49,455 nt of DNA from an uncultured delta proteobacterium (lineage in GTDB: Bacteria > Myxococcota_A > Polyangia > Polyangiales > Ga0077539): contig CAIMWA010000356.1 in NCBI GenBank assembly GCA_903845045.1, positions 1 to 49,455 of the forward strand. The letters run 5' to 3'. The translations under genes were made by a program, and so were the position numbers. A model generated the notes under the pieces. It saw only the letters and a program-made list of their open reading frames with translations. It did no database searches and was not told the origin of the DNA. This document shows positions 25,714 to 34,061 of this stretch, piece by piece. Every line of letters begins with the position of its first letter. Positions within the stretch are counted from its first letter, which is position 1.

Positions 25714-26841
25714 ATGCGCACCCGGATCTGCGATCTGCTCGGCATCGAGCTCCCGCTCGTCGGCTTCACCCCTTCGCCCGAGGTGGCCGCCGCGATCAGC
25801 CTCGCCGGCGGTCTCGGCGTGCTCGGCGCGGTGCGCTACGCCAACGCCGACCAGCTCGAAGAGGCCCTCGTCTACATGGACGAGCACGTGCAGGGACGGC
25901 CGTACGGCGTCGACGTCGTGATGCCGATGAAGGAGATGGAGGGCATCACGCCGGGCGACCTCACGGCGCACGTCGGCGAGAAGCACAAGCAGTTCGTCGA
26001 GGACCTGCTCACCCGCTTCGGCGTGCCGCCGCTCCCCGACGACGTCGCGAAGCCCGAGGGCATCAACGCGTGGATGCATGCGATGGCGCGGGCGCAGGTC
26101 GACGTCGCGCTGCGGCATCCGATCAAGCTCCTCGCCAACGCCCTCGGCTCGCCGCCGAAGGACATCATCGACGAGGCCCACACGCACGGCGTGCTCGTGG
26201 CTGCGCTCGCGGGCAAGGCCGCGCACGCGGTGAGCCACGTGAACGCGGGCGTCGACATCATCGTCGCGCAGGGCCACGAGGCCGGCGGTCACACCGGCGA
26301 GGTCACGACGCTCGTGCTCGTGCCCGAGATCGTCGCGGCGGTGGGCGGCAAGCCCGTGCTCGCGGCGGGCGGCATCGGCACCGGGTCGCAGGTCGCCGCC
26401 GCGCTCGCGCTCGGCGCCGACGGCGCGTGGATGGGCTCCATCTGGCTCACCTGCGCGGAGTTCCAGATCGAGCCGCCGACGGAGACCGGGAACAGCGTCG
26501 TGAAGGAGAAGCTCCTCGCCGCGACGTCGTCGGACACCGTGCGGTCCCGCGTGATCAGCGGCAAGCCGGCGCGCATGCTCCGCACCCCGTGGACCGACGC
26601 GTGGGAGGCCAAGGGCTCGCCGGGCACGCTGCCGATGCCCCTGCAAGGCGCGCTCGTGGCCGACGCCGAGGCGCGCATCCGGCACCACCAGACGAAGGCC
26701 CTGCTGGGCGTTCCCGTCGGTCAGATCGTCGGTCAGATGAACGACGTGCGCCCGGTGCGCGAGATCATCGCCCGCCTCGTCGCCGAGGCCGACGCGGCCG
26801 CCGCGAAGGTCGCCGGCGCGTTCGCGAAGTCCGCCAGCTGA
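25714..26841 (+). CDS. Nitronate monooxygenase / 2-nitropropane dioxygenase-type FMN protein
   Basis: This 375-residue TIM-barrel flavoprotein has family motifs: [13 protein letters not shown] at the N-terminus, [19 protein letters not shown] (phosphate/substrate loop) and [30 protein letters not shown] (FMN phosphate site). The superfamily includes nitronate monooxygenases and enoyl-CoA reductases; actinobacterial IpdC, which acts on steroid ring C/D intermediates, belongs to it. I cannot tell which activity applies. It lies 35 bp after fadB on the same strand, so it is likely in the thiolase-fadB transcript. GGAGA precedes the ATG. Confidence 0.8.
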   Translation: MRTRICDLLGIELPLVGFTPSPEVAAAISLAGGLGVLGAVRYANADQLEEALVYMDEHVQGRPYGVDVVMPMKEMEGITPGDLTAHVGEKHKQFVEDLLTRFGVPPLPDDVAKPEGINAWMHAMARAQVDVALRHPIKLLANALGSPPKDIIDEAHTHGVLVAALAGKAAHAVSHVNAGVDIIVAQGHEAGGHTGEVTTLVLVPEIVAAVGGKPVLAAGGIGTGSQVAAALALGADGAWMGSIWLTCAEFQIEPPTETGNSVVKEKLLAATSSDTVRSRVISGKPARMLRTPWTDAWEAKGSPGTLPMPLQGALVADAEARIRHHQTKALLGVPVGQIVGQMNDVRPVREIIARLVAEADAAAAKVAGAFAKSAS

Positions 26842-26859
26842 GCGCGCATCGCGGTCCAC

Positions 26860-26873
26860 CAGAACACGTTCCA
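26860..26873. promoter_or_regulatory. KstR-like operator 5 (ferredoxin promoter)
   Basis: CAGAACACGTTCCA matches the consensus at all fixed positions except the first T. It is in the 59-bp gap before the ferredoxin gene, 27 bp from its ATG. Confidence 0.65.
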
Positions 26874-26900
26874 GTCCCCCCAACGAAGGAGCTGCGCGCG

Positions 26901-27101
26901 ATGATCCGGATCAAGGTGAACAGGGACCTGTGCGAGGGCAACGCGGCCTGTCAGCGGACCGCGCCGGAGATGTTCCACGTCGACGAGCAGGACGTGATGC
27001 ACCTGCTCGTGGAGCACCCGTCGGAGGCGCAGATGGAGAAGGCGAAGGCGGCCGTGCGCCGCTGCCCGAAGCGGGCGCTCTCGCTCGTCGACGAGCCCTA
27101 G
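26901..27101 (+). CDS. [3Fe-4S] ferredoxin, probable P450 electron donor
   Basis: This 66-residue ferredoxin has Cys11 and Cys17 (LCEGNAAC) and Cys55 in RRCP, the three-cysteine pattern of 3Fe-4S ferredoxins that feed P450s and some Rieske oxygenases. Its early basic/acidic layout (MIRIKVNRDLCEGN) fits the P450-associated group. It has its own operator, although it follows the flavoprotein gene by 59 bp. The stop TAG (27099-27101) overlaps the stop of the convergent amidohydrolase in the palindrome CTAG. Confidence 0.88.
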   Translation: MIRIKVNRDLCEGNAACQRTAPEMFHVDEQDVMHLLVEHPSEAQMEKAKAAVRRCPKRALSLVDEP

Positions 27102-27964
27102 AGCTTGAAGACCCGCGCCGCGTTCTCGCGGAGGAACTTCGGCCACACGTGGTCGCGAAAGGGCACGTCGGGCAGCTCCTTGAAGATGCGCTCGAGCGTG
27201 AGCCCCATCGGGAAGTACCCGGCGTACATGACCTTGTCGGCGCCGCGGGTGTTCGCGTAGTCGATGATGTCCTTGGGGTAGTGCCGCGGGGCGAAGGCGC
27301 TGGTCGAGTAGTAGAGGTTCGGCCACTTGAGCATCAGCTTCACGGCGAGGTCGGTCCACGGCTCGCAGCCGTGCCGCGTGACGATCTTCAGCTCGGGGAA
27401 GAACCAGCAGACCTCGTCGAGGAGCGCGACGTCCTGCACGCCCATGGGCACCCGCGGGCCGGGCACGCCGGCGCAGATGCAGATCGGGATGTCGAGCTCC
27501 ACGCACTTCGCGTACAGCGGATAGAACCGCTTGTCGTTGATCGGCACCTGCGGGCAGTACCCGGCCGGGAACGCCGTCGCGGCCTTCACGCCCCAGGCCT
27601 CGACGGCGTGTACGAGGTCGCGCACGCCCTCCATGCCGAGGTTCGGGTTGACCTGAAAGCTCCCGAAGAAGCGCGTCGGGTGCTCGCGGAGCGCGCGCTG
27701 CGCCTCGAGGTTCTTGGCGTCCACGCCGATCATCGCCTGCGCGATGCCGACCTTGTCCATCTCGTCGAGGGCGATGCCCACGTAGTCCGACGACTTGCGC
27801 GTCGTCGGGATGTTCTTGAACATGTACTGCGCGGGGAATTTGAACTGCTCGCGGCTCTCGCGATCCAGCAGGAGCGGCCGCAGGAAGTCGTACATGGTCG
27901 TCGGGTCGTCGGTGGGAATCTGAAGCATCAGATCGACGGCACCGATTCCGGCAGGCATGGGCAT
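27098..27964 (-). CDS. Amidohydrolase family 2 protein (PF04909-type)
   Basis: This 288-residue protein has the amidohydrolase-2 layout: SFQVNPN in an early strand, FYPLYAKCVELDIPICICAGVPGP, VTRHGCEPWTDLAVKLMLKWPNLYYSTSAF and MYAGYFPMG. Members are metal-dependent hydrolases or decarboxylases; relatives occur in actinobacterial steroid clusters, but I cannot name its reaction. The start ATG at 27964 is supported by AGGAGG 6 nt upstream (a second ATG follows at 27958). It shares the operator at 28021-28034 with the divergent DUF35 gene. Confidence 0.8.
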   Translation of the reverse strand: MPMPAGIGAVDLMLQIPTDDPTTMYDFLRPLLLDRESREQFKFPAQYMFKNIPTTRKSSDYVGIALDEMDKVGIAQAMIGVDAKNLEAQRALREHPTRFFGSFQVNPNLGMEGVRDLVHAVEAWGVKAATAFPAGYCPQVPINDKRFYPLYAKCVELDIPICICAGVPGPRVPMGVQDVALLDEVCWFFPELKIVTRHGCEPWTDLAVKLMLKWPNLYYSTSAFAPRHYPKDIIDYANTRGADKVMYAGYFPMGLTLERIFKELPDVPFRDHVWPKFLRENAARVFKL

Positions 27965-28020
27965 CGTGGTCCTCCTGGAGGAGGAGCGTACGCGCTCGGA
28001 AATCCCGTGGACGGCAAAAG

Positions 28021-28034
28021 TGAAACATGTTCTA
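28021..28034. promoter_or_regulatory. KstR-like operator 6 (amidohydrolase / DUF35-ltp operon)
   Basis: TGAAACATGTTCTA fits TnnAACnnGTTnnA exactly; 56 bp upstream of the amidohydrolase start and 38 bp upstream of the DUF35 gene start on the other strand. Confidence 0.8.
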
Positions 28035-28072
28035 GTTTTTCGTCGCCGGGCGCGGCCGACAGGAGCGGTGCG

Positions 28073-29050
28073 ATGGAAGGCAAGCAAGACGTAGCCGAGG
28101 GCAGCGAGGCCCTCACTTCGCCATACGTGCTCGAGTACACGTATCGCCGAAGCCTCGGTCCCGTGGTGGGGCGGTTCCTGACGGGGCTCCGCGAGGGGCG
28201 CATCGAGGGCGTGCGCACGGCCTCGGGGCGCGTGCTGGTGCCGCCGACGGAGTACGATCCGGAGAGCGGCGCGGCGGTCGGCGACTTCGTCAGCGTGGGC
28301 GTCTCCGGGGTCGTCCAGACGTGGTCCTGGGTCTCCGAGCCTCGCAAGGGGCAGCCCCTCGACCGGCCCTTCGCGTGGGCCCTCATCAAGCTCGATGGCG
28401 CCGACACCGCCCTCCTCCACGCCGTGGACGCGCCGTCGGCGGACGCGATGCGCTCGGGCATGAGGGTGACCGTGCGGTGGCGCGCCGAGCGCGTGGGGAG
28501 CATCCACGACATCGCGTGCTTCGTTCCTGGCGACGAGGTGCAGGCCGCGGAGCCCGTGGCGCCCGCGGAGCCCGTGCGGCGCATGAAGTCGCCGGTGCAC
28601 ATGGACTTCACCATCGGCGCCGGACGGACGCTCTCGCGCTTCCTCGAAGGCGTGGTGCAGGGCAAACTGCTCGGTCGCCGCTGCCCGACCTGCGCGAAGG
28701 TGTACGTGCCGCCCAAGGGCGCGTGCCCGACCTGCGGCGTGCCCTTCGCCGACGAGGTCGTCGTCTCGGACACCGGCACCGTCACGAGCTTCTGCATCGT
28801 CAACGTGCCCTTCGAGGGGCAGACGATGAAGCTCCCGTACACGTACGGAAGCGTGCTGCTCGACGGCGCCGACATCCCGATCCTGCACCTCATCAGCGGC
28901 ATTCCCGCCGACGAGGTTCGCATGGGGCTTCGCGTGAAGGCCGAGTGGCTGCCCGAGGGCGAGCGCCAGCCGACGCTCGCGAGCATCCGATGGTTCGCGC
29001 CGACCGGCGAGGCCGACGCCCCCTACGAGTCCTACGCGGAGCACCAGTGA
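28073..29050 (+). CDS. Tandem DUF35 (OB-fold) acyl-CoA-binding protein
   Basis: This 325-residue protein contains two DUF35-type OB-fold units. The N-terminal unit (about 20-160) lacks metal-binding cysteines. The C-terminal unit (about 185-315) has a zinc ribbon CPTC...CPTC (Cys204, 207, 218, 221) followed by the OB-fold strand VVSDTGTVTSF. DUF35 proteins pair with thiolase-fold partners; in actinobacterial steroid degradation the DUF35 domain of ChsH2 binds Ltp2 to form the retro-aldolase that removes the side-chain remnant. The next two genes are Ltp-type thiolases that overlap by 1 and 4 nt, so a similar complex is inferred. First gene of the large plus-strand operon. Confidence 0.85.
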   Translation: MEGKQDVAEGSEALTSPYVLEYTYRRSLGPVVGRFLTGLREGRIEGVRTASGRVLVPPTEYDPESGAAVGDFVSVGVSGVVQTWSWVSEPRKGQPLDRPFAWALIKLDGADTALLHAVDAPSADAMRSGMRVTVRWRAERVGSIHDIACFVPGDEVQAAEPVAPAEPVRRMKSPVHMDFTIGAGRTLSRFLEGVVQGKLLGRRCPTCAKVYVPPKGACPTCGVPFADEVVVSDTGTVTSFCIVNVPFEGQTMKLPYTYGSVLLDGADIPILHLISGIPADEVRMGLRVKAEWLPEGERQPTLASIRWFAPTGEADAPYESYAEHQ

Positions 29051-30081
29051 TGCGCGACGTGGCCATCGTCTCCTTCGCGTCGTCGTCGACGCCGCACAGC
29101 GACCTCGAGGACGTCGAGATGCTCGCGCCGGTCATCAACGAGGCGCTCGCGCGCTCCGGCGTTCCGCGCCGCGACATCGGCTTCACGGTCTCCGGGAGCT
29201 GCGACTACCTCTGCGGCCGTCCGTTCTCCTTCGTGATGGCGCTCGACGCCGTCGCCGCGTGGCCGCCGATCTCCGAGTCGCACGTCGAGATGGACGGCGC
29301 GTGGGCGCTCTACGAGGCGTGGGTCCGGCTCCAGCACGGCGACATCGACGCGGCGCTCGTCTACGCCTTCGGCAAGTCGTCGCAGGGCGACCTCCGCGCG
29401 GTGCTGGGCGCGCAGCTCGATCCCTACTATCTCGCGCCGCTCGCGCCCGATCCGGTGAGCTTCGCGGCGCTGCAGGCCCGGGCGCTCCTCGACGCGGGGC
29501 GCTGCACCGAGCGCGACCTCGCCGCGGTGGCGGTGCGGGGCCGTCGCGACGGAGGGCTCGGCGCGTCGAGCGAGGAAGAGCTCCTGCGCGCGCCGTACAT
29601 CGCCTCGCCGCTTCGCGCGCACGACTGCCCGAGGTCGACGGACGGCGTCGCCGCGGTGGTGCTCGTCGCCGGCGACCGCGCGCGCCAGGTGTGCGAGCGC
29701 CCGGCGTGGATCCGAGGCATCGACCACCGCATCGAGGCGCACTCCCTCGGCGTGCGCGACCTCACGCGCTCGCCCTCGACGGAGCTCGCCGCGCGCAAGG
29801 CCGGCGTCGCCGCGTCCAAGGTCGACGTCGCCGAGATCCACGCGCCGTACACGCACCAGGAGATCATCCTTCGCGAGGCCCTCGGCCTCGACGGCGGCAC
29901 GGTGATCAACCCTTCGGGCGGCGCCGTCGCTTCGCATCCGCTCATGTCCGCGGGGCTCGTGCGCATCGGCGAGGCCGCGCGGCGGGTCCTCGACGGCACC
30001 GCCCATCGCGCCGTCGCGCACGCGACGTCGGGGCCGTGCCTGCAGCAGAACCTCGTTTGCGTGCTGGAGGGTGATCGATGA
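29050..30081 (+). CDS. Thiolase-fold lipid-transfer-type protein (Ltp-like, subunit A)
   Basis: This 343-residue protein has a thiolase fold of the SCP-x/Ltp type: DVAIVSFASSS N-terminus, SGSCDYLCG near residues 48-56, EIHAPYTHQEIILREALGL and the C-terminal NPSGGAVASHPLMSAGLVRIGEAARR. Classical thiolase nucleophile and C-terminal Cys motifs are not evident, as in Ltp aldolases. It starts at 29050, using TGATG overlap with the DUF35 stop (1 nt), and overlaps the next gene by 4 nt. I infer that it forms a heteromer with the following thiolase-like protein. Confidence 0.8.
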   Translation: MRDVAIVSFASSSTPHSDLEDVEMLAPVINEALARSGVPRRDIGFTVSGSCDYLCGRPFSFVMALDAVAAWPPISESHVEMDGAWALYEAWVRLQHGDIDAALVYAFGKSSQGDLRAVLGAQLDPYYLAPLAPDPVSFAALQARALLDAGRCTERDLAAVAVRGRRDGGLGASSEEELLRAPYIASPLRAHDCPRSTDGVAAVVLVAGDRARQVCERPAWIRGIDHRIEAHSLGVRDLTRSPSTELAARKAGVAASKVDVAEIHAPYTHQEIILREALGLDGGTVINPSGGAVASHPLMSAGLVRIGEAARRVLDGTAHRAVAHATSGPCLQQNLVCVLEGDR

Positions 30082-31235
30082 AGACCCGCTGCGCAGTCAT
30101 CGGAGTGGGGCAGACGAAGCACGCGGCGAAGCGGGACGATCTCTCGCTCGCGGGCCTCGTGCGCGAGGCGGCGCTGCGCGCGCTCGAGGACGCAGGGCTC
30201 GGCTGGGCCGACATCGACGCCGTGGTGATCGGCAAGGCGCCGGACTTCTTCGAGGGCGTGATGATGCCCGAGTCGTTCCTCGCCGACGCGCTGGGCGCCG
30301 TGGGCAAGCCGATGATGCGCGTGCACACGGCCGGCAGCGTGGGTGGCTCGACGGCCATCGTCGCGGCGCACCTCGTCGAGTCCGGCGTGCACGAACGGGT
30401 GCTCACCGTGGCCTTCGAGAAGCAGTCCGAGAGCGACGCGATGTGGGCCCTGTCGCCGAAGTATCCCTTCGTGCCGCCGCTCGTCGCGGGCGCCGGCGGG
30501 TTCTTCGCGCCGATCATCCGGAGCTACATGCGCCGCAGCGGAGCGCCCGTGGACGTCGGCGCGGTGGTCGCGGTGAAGGACCGCCTCAACGCGTTGAAGA
30601 ACCCCTACGCGCACCTGCACATGGCGGACATCTCGCTCGAGAAGGTGAAGGCCTCGCCGATGCTCTGGGACCCGATCCGGTACCTCGAGACGTGCCCGTC
30701 GTCGGACGGCGCGTGCGCGATGGTGCTCGCGAGCGAGGCGGCCGCGAAGCGCGCCCCGAACGCCCCGGCGTGGGTGCGCGGGACGTCCGTGCGCAGCGAG
30801 CCCGCGCAGTTCGCGGGACGCAACCAGGTGAACCCGCGCGCCGGCGTCGAGTGCGCGGCGGACGTGTACGCGCAGGCTGGCATCACCAAGCCCCGCGAGC
30901 AGGTCGACGTCGCGGAGATCTACGTTCCGTTCTCGTGGTTCGAGCCCATGTGGCTCGAGAACCTGGGCTTCGCCGACGAGGGGCAGGGGTGGCGCATGAC
31001 CCTCGACGGCGTGACGGCGCTGGGCGGCGCGCTGCCGATCAATCCGTCCGGCGGCGTGCTCTCGACGAACCCCATCGGGGCGTCGGGTATGATCCGCTTC
31101 GCCGAGGCGGCGCAGCAGGTGCGGGGCCGCGCGGGCGAGCACCAGGTCGCCGGGGCGCGCACCGCGGTCGGGCACGCCTACGGCGGTGCATCGCAGTTCT
31201 TCGCCATGTGGGTCGTCAGCAGCGCGAGCGCGTGA
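30078..31235 (+). CDS. Thiolase-fold lipid-transfer-type protein (Ltp-like, subunit B)
   Basis: This 385-residue thiolase-fold protein resembles actinobacterial Ltp3/Ltp4-type proteins encoded beside DUF35 genes. Key segments: AVIGVGQTKHA at the start, MMRVHTAGSVGGST where ordinary thiolases carry the nucleophilic Cys (no Cys here), NPSGGVLSTNPIGASGM and the terminal GHAYGGASQFFAMWV. The absent nucleophile argues against simple thiolysis and fits an aldolase-like C-C lyase. ATG overlaps the upstream stop by 4 nt (ATGA). Confidence 0.82.
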   Translation: MKTRCAVIGVGQTKHAAKRDDLSLAGLVREAALRALEDAGLGWADIDAVVIGKAPDFFEGVMMPESFLADALGAVGKPMMRVHTAGSVGGSTAIVAAHLVESGVHERVLTVAFEKQSESDAMWALSPKYPFVPPLVAGAGGFFAPIIRSYMRRSGAPVDVGAVVAVKDRLNALKNPYAHLHMADISLEKVKASPMLWDPIRYLETCPSSDGACAMVLASEAAAKRAPNAPAWVRGTSVRSEPAQFAGRNQVNPRAGVECAADVYAQAGITKPREQVDVAEIYVPFSWFEPMWLENLGFADEGQGWRMTLDGVTALGGALPINPSGGVLSTNPIGASGMIRFAEAAQQVRGRAGEHQVAGARTAVGHAYGGASQFFAMWVVSSASA

Positions 31236-31247
31236 GGGAGTCGTCGG

Positions 31248-32861
31248 GTGGAATTCAACATCGCGGACCTGTTCGAGAGCCTCGTCGACGTCGTCCCCGA
31301 GCGCACCGCGGTGGTGTGCGGTGATCGCCGGCTGACCTTCGCCGAGCTCGAGGCGCGCGCCAACCGCTTCGCCAACGCGCTCACCGCGCGAGGGGTGAAG
31401 GCCGGTGACCACGTCGGCCTGTACCTCTTCAACTCCACCGAGTTCCTCGAGGCGATGCTCGGCGCGTTCAAGATCCGCGCGGTGCCGATCAACATCAATT
31501 ACCGCTACGTCGAGGACGAGCTGCGGTTCCTCTTCGTCAACGCAGACCTCGTGGCGCTGGTGTACCAGAACGAGTTCTCGCCGCGCGTCGAGGCCGTGGC
31601 CGGGAGCGTGCCCACGCTGCGGCTGCTCGTCTCCGTCGACGACGGCAGCACCGGTCGCGTGCCGGGCTCCGTGGGGTTCGACGCGTTGCTCGCCGAGGCG
31701 GGTCCCGAGCGCGGCTTCGCGCCTCGCTCCGGCGACGACATCTACATGATCTACACCGGCGGCACGACGGGCATGCCCCGCGGCGTGATGTGGCGTCAGG
31801 ACGACGTCTTCTTCGCGGGCCTCCAGGGCGGCAACCCCGGCGGTCCGCACCTCGAGCGCCCCGAGGAGCTCGCGGCCAACGCCGTCGCCAACGCCGAGCC
31901 GCTGACGTTCCTGCCTGCGGCGCCGTTCATCCACGGCGCGGCGCAGTGGGCGGCGCTCATCGGGCTCTTCGGCGGCGGCAAGGTGGTGCTGGTGCCCGGT
32001 CGGAGCTTCGACGCCGCGGTGGCCGTGCAGCTCATCGCGCGCGAGAAGGTGACGACGATGACCCTCGTCGGCGACGCCATGGCACGGCCGCTCGCCGACG
32101 CGCTCGTCGCGCACGGCGCGGGACTCGACCTCTCGTCGCTGATGGTGATCTCGTCGGCCGGCGCCATCCTCTCCGACTCGGTGAAGGACGACCTCCAGGC
32201 GGCGCTGCCGGACGCGATGATCCTCAACAGCTTCGGTGCCAGCGAGACCGGCCACCAGGGCACCATGTACCCGGGCGGTCCGTCGGGGCAGATCACGTTC
32301 TACATGGACGACAGCAACACCGTGCTCGGCGACGACCACCGCCCTCTCGCGCCGGGCTCCGGCGCCATGGGACGCCTCGCGCGCCGGGGCCGGCTCCCCG
32401 TCGGGTACTACAACGACCCGGTGAAGACCGCGGCGACGTTCCTCACCATCGACGGCGAGCGCTGGGTCGTCCCGGGCGACCTCGCGACCGTGGAGGAAGA
32501 CGGCCGCATCACGATCTTCGGCCGCGGCGCGATGTGCATCAACAGCGGCGGCGAGAAGGTGTTCCCCGAGGAGGTCGAGTCGGCGCTCAAGGCACACCCC
32601 GACGTGCTCGACGCCGTCGTCGTCGGCGTGCCCGACGAGCGCTGGGGACAGCGCGTGGCCGCGGTGATCCAGCCGCGCACCGGCCGCGAGGTGACGCTCG
32701 CCATGGTCGACGCGCACTGCCGCACGAAGGTCGCGGGCTACAAGGTCCCGCGGCAGATTCACATCGTCGACGAGATGGTCCGGCACCCGAGCGGCAAGCC
32801 CGACTACCGATGGGCGGGCGGGATCGCCACCGCGCCGCGCGCCACCCCCGTGGAAGGCTGA
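31248..32861 (+). CDS. Acyl-CoA synthetase, FadD19-like (probable sterol side-chain CoA ligase)
   Basis: This 537-residue ANL-superfamily enzyme has the AMP-binding P-loop YTGGTTGMPRGVMWRQDD (about 169-186), GASETGHQG (A5), a GDLATVEEDGRI A8-like hinge and a terminal HPSGKPDYRWA with the catalytic Lys. The MWRQDDVFF run after the P-loop is typical of the FadD19/FadD17 group, which activates steroid C26/C24 acids in Actinobacteria. It starts with GTG at 31248 after GAGGGAG. Its gene follows the ltp pair by 12 bp and is 1 bp before the next fadE. Confidence 0.88.
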   Translation: MEFNIADLFESLVDVVPERTAVVCGDRRLTFAELEARANRFANALTARGVKAGDHVGLYLFNSTEFLEAMLGAFKIRAVPININYRYVEDELRFLFVNADLVALVYQNEFSPRVEAVAGSVPTLRLLVSVDDGSTGRVPGSVGFDALLAEAGPERGFAPRSGDDIYMIYTGGTTGMPRGVMWRQDDVFFAGLQGGNPGGPHLERPEELAANAVANAEPLTFLPAAPFIHGAAQWAALIGLFGGGKVVLVPGRSFDAAVAVQLIAREKVTTMTLVGDAMARPLADALVAHGAGLDLSSLMVISSAGAILSDSVKDDLQAALPDAMILNSFGASETGHQGTMYPGGPSGQITFYMDDSNTVLGDDHRPLAPGSGAMGRLARRGRLPVGYYNDPVKTAATFLTIDGERWVVPGDLATVEEDGRITIFGRGAMCINSGGEKVFPEEVESALKAHPDVLDAVVVGVPDERWGQRVAAVIQPRTGREVTLAMVDAHCRTKVAGYKVPRQIHIVDEMVRHPSGKPDYRWAGGIATAPRATPVEG

Positions 32862-32862
32862 C

Positions 32863-34038
32863 ATGTACATCGACTACACCCCGCAAGAGCGGGCCCTGCG
32901 CGACGAGCTTCGGACGTATTTCGCGCGGCTCGTCTCCGACGAACTCCTCGACGAGGTGCGCGGCACCGAGGGCGGAGGACCGCTCTACTCGAAGGCGCTC
33001 CAGCAGATGGGCGCCGACGGCTGGCTCGGCATCGGCTGGCCCAAGGAGTACGGCGGCCAGGCGCGCTCGAGCATCGACCAGTACATCTTCTTCGACGAGG
33101 TGCAGCGCGCGGGGTTCCCGATCCCGTTCCTGACGTTGTGCACCGTCGGTCCGACGCTCATGAAGTACGGCACGCCGGAGCAGAAGGAGCGCTTCCTGCG
33201 GCCGATCCTGCAGGGCAAGCTGCACTTCGCCATCGGGTACTCGGAGCCCGCCGCGGGCACCGACCTCGCGTCGCTGCGCACCCGCGCCGTGAAGGACGGC
33301 GACGACTACGTCGTCACGGGCCAGAAGGTGTTCACGAGCCTCGCCGAGTACGCCGACTTCATCTGGCTCGCGGTGCGCACGGACCCCGACGCGCCCAAGC
33401 ACAAGGGCATCTCGATCTTGATGGTCGACGTGAAGTCGCCCGGCTTCTCGCTCACGCCGCTCCACACCCTGGGCGGCAACCGCACCAACGCCACGTACTT
33501 CGACGCCGTGCGGGTGCCCGCGTCGATGCGCGTCGCGGGCGAGAACGAGGGCTGGCGCCTCATCACGACGCAGCTGAACCACGAGCGCGTCGCGCTGATG
33601 TCGCCGGGTCCCGCAGCGCGCTTCGTCGAGGAGGTCACGGCGTGGGCCCGCGAGGCGCGCGGTGCGGGCGGCCGGCGGATCATCGACGAGCCGTGGGTGC
33701 AGGCGAACCTCGCGCGGGCGGCGGCGCACATCGAGGTGCTGCGGCTGATGACCTGGCGCCAGGCGGCGAGCATCGAGCACGGGCGCCTCGACGCGGCGGA
33801 GTCGTCGATGGTCAAGGTCTTCGGCAGCGAGTCCTTCGTGCAGATCTACCGCATGCTCATCGACGTCATGGGGCCCCTCGGCCTCGTGAAGGACGGCTCG
33901 CCCGGCGCCATGCTGCGCGGGCGCATCGAGACGTACTACCGCACCGCGCTGGTGCTCACCTTCGGCGGCGGGGTGAACGAGGTGCAGCGCGACATCATCG
34001 CCATGGCCGGTCTCCAGATGCCCCGCGCCGCGCGCTGA
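32863..34038 (+). CDS. Acyl-CoA dehydrogenase, FadE26-like subunit
   Basis: This 391-residue protein closely follows the pattern of M. tuberculosis FadE26 from memory: YTPQERALRDELRTYFA, MGADGWLGIGWPKEYGGQARS, FAIGYSEPAAGTDLASLRT, NHERVAL and LTFGGGVNEVQRDIIAMAGL. In Actinobacteria FadE26 pairs with FadE27 as an alpha2beta2 dehydrogenase acting on the first side-chain beta-oxidation round of cholesterol. The partner gene follows 23 bp downstream. FAD binding would be shared between the two chains. Start ATG is at 32863, 1 bp after the previous stop. Confidence 0.9.
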   Translation: MYIDYTPQERALRDELRTYFARLVSDELLDEVRGTEGGGPLYSKALQQMGADGWLGIGWPKEYGGQARSSIDQYIFFDEVQRAGFPIPFLTLCTVGPTLMKYGTPEQKERFLRPILQGKLHFAIGYSEPAAGTDLASLRTRAVKDGDDYVVTGQKVFTSLAEYADFIWLAVRTDPDAPKHKGISILMVDVKSPGFSLTPLHTLGGNRTNATYFDAVRVPASMRVAGENEGWRLITTQLNHERVALMSPGPAARFVEEVTAWAREARGAGGRRIIDEPWVQANLARAAAHIEVLRLMTWRQAASIEHGRLDAAESSMVKVFGSESFVQIYRMLIDVMGPLGLVKDGSPGAMLRGRIETYYRTALVLTFGGGVNEVQRDIIAMAGLQMPRAAR

Positions 34039-34061
34039 CGCGGCCCCCGAGGAACGACCCG

